Of a stretch of DNA of 6,756 bases, positions 1 through 6,145 are shown in pieces (position 1 is the first letter of the stretch; each line of letters begins with the position of its first letter). The translations under genes were made by a program, and so were the position numbers. The stretch is from Succinimonas sp963628765. Its GTDB lineage: Bacteria > Pseudomonadota > Gammaproteobacteria > Enterobacterales > Succinivibrionaceae. Location: positions 1-6,756 of the forward strand of contig CAVGFV010000060.1 of the NCBI GenBank assembly GCA_963628765.1. Reading direction: 5' to 3'. The notes beneath the pieces were generated by a model, which made no database searches, was not told where the DNA came from, and saw nothing but the letters and a program-made list of their open reading frames with translations.

Positions 1-88
1 CTTATGTGGGCTCTATGAAAATTTAAATACGACGATTGCGAATACGCTTACTTTTGATGTTTTTTCAATAGGCCTAGTTTTTGTTAGG

Positions 89-117
89 TTGTCAGTTACA
101 GCAAAGCTAAGTATAAT
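89..117 (+). promoter_or_regulatory. Sigma-70 promoter of serS
   Basis: A -35 box TTGTCA (89-94) and a perfect -10 box TATAAT (112-117) are separated by exactly 17 nt, the optimal spacing for the housekeeping sigma factor. Transcription would start near 124, giving a leader of about 67 nt before the serS ATG at 191. The leader is too short for a T-box. It contains two upstream ATGs, at 158 (four codons, then TAG) and at 166 (17 codons, running out of frame across the serS start). Confidence 0.85.
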
Positions 118-190
118 CTAGTCTGTAATTAGGCCGATAGATAAGAAGATTTTTTTAATGGCCGTATGTTAGGAAGTAAACAAAGATATC

Positions 191-1498
191 ATGCTAGATT
201 CCAAATATTTACGTAGCGAAGTAGAATTAGCCAAAGAACGTCTGGCTACCCGTAATTTTTCTTTGGATGTTGAAAAACTTGCAAAGCTAGAAGAGCAGAG
301 ACGTACACTTCAAGTGAACACTCAAGATCTTCAAGCACAGAGAAATTCTCTTTCCAAATCTATCGGTATTGCCCTAAAGAAGGGTGAAGACGTTTCTGCA
401 ATAAAGGAACAGGTTAAGACCATTGGTGATAATCTTGATAAGATCAAGGTTGAGCAGGATAAGATTCTTGAAGAAATCCGTAACTATGCTTTAACAATTC
501 CTAATTTGCCATCTGATACCACTCCTGTAGGCAAAGATGATTCAGAAAATGTTGAAGTACGCCGTTGGGGTGAACCGAGAGTATTTAACTTTGAAGTTAA
601 GGATCATGTTGCTCTTGGTGAAAATTTAAATAAAAACCTTGATTTTGACAATGCAAGAAAGATTGCTGGTGCTCGTTTCGCATTTATGAAGGGACCTATT
701 GCCCGCCTTCACAGAGCATTATCACAGTTCATGCTTGACCTTCATGTTGAAAACCAAGGTTATACAGAATGCTATGTTCCATATATGGTTAATCTTGATA
801 GCCTTTATGGTACAGGTCAAATGCCTAAGTTTGCTGAAGATCTATTCCACACCTCTTTAGACGGTGATGCTGATGGCGACAATATAAATAGACATTTTTG
901 CCTTATTCCAACAGCTGAAGTGCCTCTTACTAATATGGTACGCGATGAAATTCTTGATGTTAAGGATCTTCCTATCAAGATAACAGCTCATACCCCTTGC
1001 TTCCGTTCTGAAGCTGGTTCTGCTGGTCGTGATACTAGAGGTCTTATCAGAATGCATCAATTTGATAAGGTTGAAATGGTACAAATCGTTCATCCTGACA
1101 AATCTTGGGAAGCTTTGGAAAGCCTTACCCATGATGCGGAAGAAGTGTTACAGCTTTTGAACCTTCCTTACAGAGTAATGGCTCTTTCAACAGGTGATAT
1201 GGGCTTTAGCTCAGCTAAGACTTATGACCTTGAAGTTTGGATTCCAGCTCAAAATACTTATCGTGAAATCTCTTCATGTTCAAATTGTACTGATTTCCAG
1301 GCTCGTAGAATGCAGGCTCGTTTTAGAGACACTGATGGCAAGATTAAGCTTGTTCATACTTTAAATGGCTCAGGCTTAGCAGTAGGTCGTTGCCTTGTAG
1401 CAGTGCTTGAAAATTACCAGCAAGAAGATGGTTCTATCGTAGTTCCTGAAGTACTCAGAAAATATATGAACGGTCTTGAAGTAATTAAGAAAGCTTAA
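191..1498 (+). CDS. serS: Seryl-tRNA synthetase
   Basis: Cytoplasmic class II aminoacyl-tRNA synthetase that charges tRNA-Ser with serine using ATP (also the first step for selenocysteine tRNA). The 435-residue length is normal for the bacterial enzyme. Visible parts in order: the N-terminal start MLDSKYLR typical of the family; the antiparallel coiled-coil arm that grips the long variable arm of tRNA-Ser (about 28-98); the ALTIPNLP linker (100-107); the serine-pocket TAE (241-243); motif 2 beginning FRSE (271-274) and continuing through GRDTRGLIRMHQF; and motif 3 LNGSGLAVGR (391-400) with its ATP-binding arginine. The many residues shared with the E. coli enzyme suggest a gammaproteobacterium. 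The ATG at 191 is chosen by homology. It has no well-spaced Shine-Dalgarno sequence (the nearest, AGGAAG at 171-176, is about 14 nt away). The gene has its own promoter and a strong terminator, so it is probably monocistronic. Confidence 0.98.
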   Translation: MLDSKYLRSEVELAKERLATRNFSLDVEKLAKLEEQRRTLQVNTQDLQAQRNSLSKSIGIALKKGEDVSAIKEQVKTIGDNLDKIKVEQDKILEEIRNYALTIPNLPSDTTPVGKDDSENVEVRRWGEPRVFNFEVKDHVALGENLNKNLDFDNARKIAGARFAFMKGPIARLHRALSQFMLDLHVENQGYTECYVPYMVNLDSLYGTGQMPKFAEDLFHTSLDGDADGDNINRHFCLIPTAEVPLTNMVRDEILDVKDLPIKITAHTPCFRSEAGSAGRDTRGLIRMHQFDKVEMVQIVHPDKSWEALESLTHDAEEVLQLLNLPYRVMALSTGDMGFSSAKTYDLEVWIPAQNTYREISSCSNCTDFQARRMQARFRDTDGKIKLVHTLNGSGLAVGRCLVAVLENYQQEDGSIVVPEVLRKYMNGLEVIKKA

Positions 1499-1515
1499 CT
1501 AACATTTATTAAGAT

Positions 1516-1546
1516 AAAATAGCCACTTAGAGTGGCTATTTTTTTT
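1516..1546 (+). terminator. Rho-independent terminator of serS
   Basis: A 12-bp perfect stem has arms 1516-1527 and 1531-1542 with core AGCCACT/AGTGGCT. The loop is only three bases (TAG, 1528-1530). The 3' arm merges into a run of eight T (1539-1546). It lies 18 nt after the serS stop codon. The lower part of the stem is A-T, so the effective hairpin is about 9-10 bp. It sits between serS and the EcsC-like gene and should end most serS transcripts. Confidence 0.92.
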
Positions 1547-1554
1547 GTATATGT

Positions 1555-1559
1555 AAAGG
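1555..1559 (+). promoter_or_regulatory. Ribosome binding site that fixes the EcsC-like start
   Basis: AAAGG at 1555-1559 is 7 nt upstream of ATG 1567 but only 1 nt upstream of the in-frame TTG at 1561. This decides for the ATG. It begins just eight bases after the serS terminator T-tract. Confidence 0.6.
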
Positions 1560-1566
1560 CTTGGTT

Positions 1567-2280
1567 ATGACTGAAAATACTGAAAGTAATCTATGGAACT
1601 CTCTCTTCCAAAAAATTCTTCTTATTCCAACGGCAACAGTTAATCGCGATAAATACCTAGCAAAAGTTTTAGAAGGTCATTGCCCTGAATACTTGATGCA
1701 GTCAGCCATAATTAATGGTCCGAGATTTATTCTATCCGAGGAACCTTTTGAAGCTTTGGTAAGTACTTTAATAAAAAAAGAGAAAAATAAGGCCACTGCA
1801 TTTTCTTTTGGAAATGTTTTTTGGGGTGGGTGGGCTTTAGCTGTTTCTCTACCAGCTGATCTAGTCCAATATTATGCTTGTTTGGTAATCCTAGCCCAGA
1901 AGATGGCCTACCTTTATGGTTGCAAAAACCTTTGTGATTCTAATGGAAAAATCGGAAAAGATGGCGTTGATTTTTTAACGATATGTATTGGTATAGCTAT
2001 CGGGGTTAAGGATCTTCAAAGCTCTTTAGCAGTAACTCTAGAGACCTTAGGATCTCCTGCTTTGACTATTGTTTCAAAGTCCTCAGTCGCTACAACAATG
2101 ATGGGTGAAATTGCTGGAGATATAGGACTTAAGATAACCGAGGAATCTTCATCTTCAGCACTCGGAAAAATGATCCCGGTTATCGGAGCTGTAGTTTCGG
2201 GAGGTATGACTTATTTGAGTATCAGTAAAGCCGCAGAAAGATTACGTAGTGCATTTAAAGAAATCAAAATCAAAAAATAG
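1567..2280 (+). CDS. EcsC-family-like protein
   Basis: 237 residues from the ATG chosen by its ribosome binding site. I recognise an EcsC-like pattern (the family named after the third gene of the Bacillus ecs locus). There is a glycine-rich hydrophobic stretch (about 81-95) followed by PADLVQYYACLVILAQKMAYLYG-type sequence (96-118, given here for its key residues PAD, Q and YLYG). Near the C-terminus is KMIPVIGAVVSGGMTY (201-216), then a helix with A, R and F (221-230). The biochemical role of this family is not settled. Members are thought to be membrane-associated, and the hydrophobic segments at about 81-118 and 136-147 fit that, though neither is a clean transmembrane helix. There is no signal peptide. 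A Ser-rich loop (194-199) precedes the last motif. It follows serS on the same strand but beyond the terminator, and converges with the minus-strand operon, leaving 33 nt between the two stop codons. Confidence 0.7.
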   Translation: MTENTESNLWNSLFQKILLIPTATVNRDKYLAKVLEGHCPEYLMQSAIINGPRFILSEEPFEALVSTLIKKEKNKATAFSFGNVFWGGWALAVSLPADLVQYYACLVILAQKMAYLYGCKNLCDSNGKIGKDGVDFLTICIGIAIGVKDLQSSLAVTLETLGSPALTIVSKSSVATTMMGEIAGDIGLKITEESSSSALGKMIPVIGAVVSGGMTYLSISKAAERLRSAFKEIKIKK

Positions 2281-2313
2281 AAAGGGGAAATTTGTAAAAT
2301 ATCGTAGTTACGA

Positions 2314-2826
2314 CTAAAGAAGCCAATAAATTCCCAGCCCTAAGATAATTACTAATGTTGCCAATAAAGCAGAAAGTCTGTCTTTTACTGGTAAAGAGAG
2401 TTCTTTAAGATTCTCTTTGATGCGGTGACCTTCCATGCAAATAAAAAAGCTATTTCTCTCTCTTTTTTCTTTGTCATCTGTTTGGTCAATCTCTTCTGCC
2501 GCTAATGTAAAAATAGCATTTATTTTACATTTCTTGTCTTTAGGAGCTTTTTTAGGAGCAAGGAACTTCTCCCAAAATGCGAGTTTATTTTTGAGCTTAA
2601 CCGCAATGACATAATTTACTTGGAGTTCTTGAGCCTTATTCATAAGAATGGCTTCGAGAGCGTCAAAAGTTAACTCCTCTGCAAAAAATTCTTCATAACT
2701 TTTTCTACAGACCACTCTATGCTTATGTGGTTCTTCTGTAATAAAACTTTCGAAGTTTGTTTCAGGAGCGTAAGTGATGCCTTTCGGACATTTAAAAATT
2801 GCCCATTTTTTTGGAGCTTTAGTCAT
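2314..2826 (-). CDS. Unknown protein with C-terminal membrane anchor
   Basis: 170 residues, family not recognised. The protein has no signal peptide. It ends in one clear membrane segment, SALLATLVIILGLGIYWLL (152-170), running to the very last residue and preceded by Lys-Asp-Arg (148-150). This is the layout of a tail-anchored protein with its N-terminal domain in the cytoplasm. The soluble part is basic (KAPKK near the N-terminus, KKAPKDKK at 92-99) and has four cysteines (13, 40, 100, 130). The helix-strand stretch at 56-77 (LEAILMNKAQELQVNYVIAVKL) followed by INAIFTLAAEE (102-112) faintly recalls the YbjQ fold (A..LGANAVIG ... GTAV), but the glycines are missing and I would not assign it. 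It is the last gene of the proposed four-gene operon. Its ATG directly abuts the TAA of the preceding KfrA-like gene, indicating translational coupling. Confidence 0.75.
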   Translation of the reverse strand: MTKAPKKWAIFKCPKGITYAPETNFESFITEEPHKHRVVCRKSYEEFFAEELTFDALEAILMNKAQELQVNYVIAVKLKNKLAFWEKFLAPKKAPKDKKCKINAIFTLAAEEIDQTDDKEKRERNSFFICMEGHRIKENLKELSLPVKDRLSALLATLVIILGLGIYWLL

Positions 2827-3390
2827 TTAATAAAGCTCCTTATTTAGAAGGATGGCTCTGACTATTTTTGCAGCATCATCTTCATAACTAGAGTTCTCAT
2901 CTTTTATGAGTTCAAATTCTGGCTGATCCCGAAATTTTTTTAAAAGAATTTTAAGATCTCCTGGTATTTCGGTGGCTAGATCGCTATCGAGAGTCATTTT
3001 AAGGTAGTATTCCAAAACAGCAGTGGCATTATGGAAGGGCTCCGAGAATTCGTTTTCTATTTTAGTTGTTAAAGCTTCTAGGTTAGCTTCTTTTCGGCGT
3101 AGCCTTTCGAGTTCTTGCTGTTTATCATAGATAAGACGTTCGATTTCTTGGCGGTTAGAAATTTGTTTATGATCCGTATTCTCTAGTTCCTGAGTTACAG
3201 GTTCTCTTTCTGTAACTGATTCAGTCTTAGCAGTTTCCTTGAGGTAGCCCAGTCCTCTTAAAATTTTTTGAATTGAGCTAAAAGAACCAGAACCTAGGAC
3301 CGCACGAACATTAATTGTGGTTATAGGTTTCCCTTCAATCAAAAGAGTACTGATAGCATTTTCCACATCAGTAGTAGTAAGCCTGGTCAT
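2827..3390 (-). CDS. KfrA-like DNA-binding coiled-coil protein (second copy)
   Basis: 187 residues from the ATG at 3390. An in-frame TTG at 3417 would add nine residues but would put the Shine-Dalgarno sequence inside the gene. Residues 4-47 match the N-terminal DNA-binding domain of KfrA-type proteins: a D-V-E-A helix (8-17), LIEGKP-T (17-24), VRAVLGSGSFSSIQKIL (28-44). The G-S-F/Y-x-x-I core is the recognition-helix region. A polar linker (50-75) leads to a predicted coiled coil at about 77-115 (SNRQEIERL... rich in E, L, K). The C-terminal part (116-187) is helical but not recognised. KfrA proteins are plasmid-borne transcriptional autoregulators that also help plasmid stability. This copy is shorter than typical KfrA and sits in an apparently chromosomal operon. 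It overlaps the upstream paralogue by 23 nt, so translation is probably coupled. The DNA-binding call is fairly safe; targets are unknown. Confidence 0.75.
   Translation of the reverse strand: MTRLTTTDVENAISTLLIEGKPITTINVRAVLGSGSFSSIQKILRGLGYLKETAKTESVTEREPVTQELENTDHKQISNRQEIERLIYDKQQELERLRRKEANLEALTTKIENEFSEPFHNATAVLEYYLKMTLDSDLATEIPGDLKILLKKFRDQPEFELIKDENSSYEDDAAKIVRAILLNKELY
2836..2841 (-). promoter_or_regulatory. Ribosome binding site of the tail-anchored protein gene
   Basis: AAGGAG on the minus strand, 9 nt upstream of ATG 2826. It lies inside the last codons of the preceding KfrA-like gene. It supports both the start choice and separate, coupled translation within one mRNA. Confidence 0.75.
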
Positions 3391-3997
3391 AATTGTGCTT
3401 CTTCCTCTTAAGATCAATTAACATTCTTTTCATTGCATTGAGGCTGTTTTCCCCGCCTGCAAATTCTGATACATCTTGGATGTTATCTATTCTAGCAACA
3501 AAATCAGATAACAGAAGATCTGTCATGTGCCTTAGGGTATCTTTTGTGAATTCTGTAATTTGGCTAGAGAGGATTTTTTCAGGTTCAAGCATCTTTGTGA
3601 ATTCAACTAGTTCGCTATCGATTTTTAGATGCTTTTTTACAATTTCAGTGAGTACCCAAAAATAGAAATATTTGGCTAGTACTTGGTAATTTTGCAGTTC
3701 TTGAATTTTTTTCTCTTGAAGTTGGATTTTATTTTTTAAAGCTGCAATCGACTCGCCAAGATCATAAAGCATGCGAGAAATATCCTGATTAGAATTGCTC
3801 TTTAGTTGATAATCATGTTTGGCAAGGCGCGGAGTTTTTATGCGGTTATTTTCCAAAACTGCCTTAATAGTTGCATAAGAGCCATGCCCTGTGATCTCTC
3901 GAATTCTATTAAGACTGAGAGTTTCCCCATTGGCAATGAGCTTTTTTGCTGCATTAATTATTTCAGCCTCAGTAATATTTCCCATCAAAAATTCCAT
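3368..3997 (-). CDS. KfrA-like DNA-binding coiled-coil protein (first copy)
   Basis: 209 residues from ATG 3997, or 205 from the in-frame ATG at 3985. The second is preceded by a weak GGA at usable distance and the first by nothing convincing, so the start is uncertain by four codons. Residues 8-50 follow the same KfrA N-terminal pattern as the neighbour: ITEAEIINAAKKL (8-20), ANGETLSLNRIREITGHGS (22-40), YATIKAVLE (41-49). A short basic linker (52-70) leads to a predicted coiled coil (about 72-105, QDISRMLYDL onward, rich in L, K, Q). An aromatic patch follows at 104-115 (YQVLAKYFYFWV), then helices to a very basic C-terminus (LKRKKHNYDQAYYY). Relationship to the downstream copy is clear in domain order and the HTH motif, but sequence identity is low, so this would be an old duplication or independent recruitment. 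It begins 22 nt after the epimerase stop codon without a terminator. Confidence 0.72.
   Translation of the reverse strand: MEFLMGNITEAEIINAAKKLIANGETLSLNRIREITGHGSYATIKAVLENNRIKTPRLAKHDYQLKSNSNQDISRMLYDLGESIAALKNKIQLQEKKIQELQNYQVLAKYFYFWVLTEIVKKHLKIDSELVEFTKMLEPEKILSSQITEFTKDTLRHMTDLLLSDFVARIDNIQDVSEFAGGENSLNAMKRMLIDLKRKKHNYDQAYYY
3401..3408 (-). promoter_or_regulatory. Ribosome binding site that fixes the second KfrA-like start
   Basis: AGAGGAAG on the minus strand ends 10 nt before ATG 3390 and lies within the coding sequence of the upstream paralogue. It favours ATG 3390 over the TTG at 3417. Confidence 0.6.
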
Positions 3998-4019
3998 GCC
4001 GTTTTTAAACTAGAAGCGA

Positions 4020-5717
4020 TTATATATCCTCATTAAGTTCTATATCATCACTACTATCTGGTGTTAGTTCTGCTGTATCTTTTTTTGCGACATTATCTTC
4101 ACAATCGATATCCTTAATATTATCGAATTCATCAAAAAGCACAATTTCCGGTTCTTGAATTTCTGGTAGATGATCAATGAGAATCTTAAAGGAAATACTC
4201 TTGTGGAATTTTTCACCAGCTTTAAGTATCGGGCAGCGCTTACGGAAAATTTCATGGTTAACGCTGTCAGGATAGAATTCTGGCTCTAAGGCAATACCAC
4301 CATAGTTATGATAAGGTTCCTCTCCAACACGTCTAGGGCTACCTTCAATGAAATTTCCGCTGTATACCTGCATTGCTGGATAGTCAGAATAAACTTCAAG
4401 GGTTAATTTTGTTTCAGGGCAGAAAAGTTCTGCCATTAAAATTTCCTTTGGGGATTCAGAACAATCAAATACTGAAGCATCATTAGGAAGTGTTGGATCC
4501 TTATAGAGCAGAACATGATCGAGTCCGCCATAAGGATAGCAGGCATCAGCAGCTTCGATATTGTAGGTAAGAGGGATAATTCCTGAAAAATCAAAAGGAG
4601 AATCATCAATATTGGTGATTTCTTCTGTAGGAATGCCTTCGTCATCAAGCTCTAATAACTGGCTAGCAGAAGATTTTAAAAAAGCTCCTTCCAGGTTGTC
4701 TCTAAGGCTGAGGTTCCAATAGATATGGCTAGTAAAGTTAACTGGGGTATCCTTAGTAGAAACGGCATCATATTCTATTTTTAAAGTATTATCGTCAGTA
4801 AGTGTGTAGGTTACTTCTAGTGTGATATCTCCTGGAAAGCCGTTATCCATATCCGGAGATTCAAGTTTTAACACAACAGAATTTTTGTTTATTTGGGTAA
4901 ATTTAAAACGTTTTTCAGAAAAACCAGTAAGGCCCCCATGAAGTGTGCTTTTTTGACCTGGGAATTTTGCCAGCGTGAATTCTTTACCATCCAAAGTAAA
5001 TTTTCCTTGGTTAATACGATTGGCAAATCTACCAATGGTCGCTCCCATCTTAACTTTTTGCTCAGAGTAATGCGATGGCTTAGTACCGAGAATAGGGTGG
5101 TAAACAATGTGTGATTTTGGATCCCAAACTGAGAAATCCAAAACGGTAGCACCCCAATCCATGATACTAACGGTGTTACCTTGACTATTGGAAATGGTTT
5201 CGACAACGGCACCTTCAGAGTAAGGTAAAGCTGATAGCCAAGTGGTATCAACAGTTTTTTCTTCATCTAAAAGGGAACTAGTGCGGTTTACAGGTGTTTC
5301 GTCAGAAAAATCTCCAGGAAGTGGCTCGCCAGTAAAAGTAACGAGATCCATAGGATTGATCTTTAAGGAAATCTTTTTTACAGGCTCAAGAGAACTGGTG
5401 TCTTTATGAAGACTAATTTCGGCAAAAGATGGCGTTGTTATTGGTGAAGCTTTAACCAAAGATTCAGATTTATCGCAAGGGTTTTTAGAAACCAAAACAT
5501 TTTCGTTTTTAGAAGATGCGTCTTCTTTAGCAGTATTATTTTGTAGGGGTTGAGTGTTTGATTCTGCTTCATTTTTTACAATGTCAGATTTCCTTGCATC
5601 ATTTGCAAGAATTTCTTTTTGACTTCCTTCTGATAAAGAAATCTTATCTTCTAAAGTACTATTTTGTACATTCTTAAGGTTGTTTTCTGAATCAAGCATA
5701 GTATCTTTACTCTTCAT
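4020..5717 (-). CDS. galM: Aldose 1-epimerase with long terminal extensions
   Basis: Catalyses interconversion of alpha and beta anomers of aldoses such as galactose and glucose. The epimerase domain occupies about 168-512, the usual full length (about 345 residues). It carries the family's key sites: GRFANRI (229-235), LHGG with its histidine (260), the catalytic acid histidine in NFTSHIYWNL (331), the sugar-binding aspartate in GLDH (400), and the catalytic base glutamate in ALEPEFYPDS (478). It should therefore be active. The odd part is the ends. Residues 1-165 are rich in Ser, Asn, Lys, Asp and Glu, lack a signal peptide or membrane segment, and look disordered, except for a more hydrophobic patch at 113-137. 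Residues 516-565 form a strongly acidic tail. A second start at Met7 (ATG 5699) has a slightly better-placed GAAGAG. It is the first gene of the proposed operon with the two KfrA-like genes and the membrane protein. Use of the symbol galM rests on the catalytic domain only. Confidence 0.88.
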   Translation of the reverse strand: MKSKDTMLDSENNLKNVQNSTLEDKISLSEGSQKEILANDARKSDIVKNEAESNTQPLQNNTAKEDASSKNENVLVSKNPCDKSESLVKASPITTPSFAEISLHKDTSSLEPVKKISLKINPMDLVTFTGEPLPGDFSDETPVNRTSSLLDEEKTVDTTWLSALPYSEGAVVETISNSQGNTVSIMDWGATVLDFSVWDPKSHIVYHPILGTKPSHYSEQKVKMGATIGRFANRINQGKFTLDGKEFTLAKFPGQKSTLHGGLTGFSEKRFKFTQINKNSVVLKLESPDMDNGFPGDITLEVTYTLTDDNTLKIEYDAVSTKDTPVNFTSHIYWNLSLRDNLEGAFLKSSASQLLELDDEGIPTEEITNIDDSPFDFSGIIPLTYNIEAADACYPYGGLDHVLLYKDPTLPNDASVFDCSESPKEILMAELFCPETKLTLEVYSDYPAMQVYSGNFIEGSPRRVGEEPYHNYGGIALEPEFYPDSVNHEIFRKRCPILKAGEKFHKSISFKILIDHLPEIQEPEIVLFDEFDNIKDIDCEDNVAKKDTAELTPDSSDDIELNEDI

Positions 5718-5891
5718 TTAAGCAATAGCTTTATTTTATATGATCCGTTATTTACCTGCATTATTTTGGAACGAATATTCTTTCAAGGAATTTGTTGTAA
5801 CTTATACCTAAGAATATTTGCATGATTTACTTTGGGCACTTTTTAGCTTGTAAAACCGATAACTAAAGCCTCTTTCGAGTATATTTACGTA
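5718..5891. other. Intergenic region, probable promoter of the galM-led operon
   Basis: 174 A+T-rich bases between the broken ABM gene and the epimerase gene, both on the minus strand. On the minus strand I can find only sub-optimal promoter elements: TTGAAA (5785-5790) followed after 15 nt by AATAAT (5764-5769), and a TATAAAAT block (5734-5741) with no recognisable -35. No convincing intrinsic terminator for the ABM gene is visible. One arm of a 13-bp inverted repeat lies at 5863-5875. Confidence 0.35.
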
Positions 5892-6145
5892 CTATTTATT
5901 TTCAGCCTTTTTAAATATCTCATTTATTGTGTCTGGCGCTACCGCATCCATATCAATAAGTTTTAGGTCTTTTACCATTTTTAGTGTTCCTGTTTTATAT
6001 TTTAGGAAATGCTCTGTTTTTAAATGCTTTTGATAGTCGGCATCGCTCCGATAAATTTCTAGGATTGAAAAATCGGTTTTGTCCTTTGGATCTTGCATTG
6101 CGAATAGGGAGATAACGCCAGGTTCTTATGACAAAGAGGCTTTAG
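5863..6145. repeat. 13-bp perfect inverted repeat pair around the 3' part of the ABM gene
   Basis: CTAAAGCCTCTTT (5863-5875) and its exact reverse complement AAAGAGGCTTTAG (6133-6145) bracket a 257-bp segment. The right arm encodes residues of the ABM protein just before its internal stop. The left arm lies in non-coding DNA past the gene end. It may be chance, since the arms are themselves partly self-complementary. Confidence 0.4.

Noticed and set aside
1..88. Possible 3' end of an upstream gene (open frames at the left edge, one ending at 26, one at 121).
   Set aside because: Too short to recognise any family, and the longer frame runs through the serS promoter; no basis for a coding call.
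857..1132. Minus-strand open frame of 91 codons within serS.
   Set aside because: Lies wholly inside a conserved housekeeping gene, has no recognisable domain, and is explained as a frame shadow.
2302..2313. Small hairpin TCGTAGTTACGA between the convergent stop codons, followed on the minus strand by TATTTT.
   Set aside because: Only a 4-bp safe stem and a poor T-tract; not enough to call the operon terminator.
3393..4036. Plus-strand open frames of 90 and 76 codons opposite the first KfrA-like gene.
   Set aside because: No ribosome binding site or domain evidence; the minus-strand frame has an HTH motif and coiled coil and fits the operon.
4889..5266. Open frames of 125 codons (minus) and about 73 codons (plus, 4893-5114) within the epimerase gene.
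   Set aside because: They overlap the conserved catalytic region of the epimerase in other frames; the epimerase frame carries all the family motifs.
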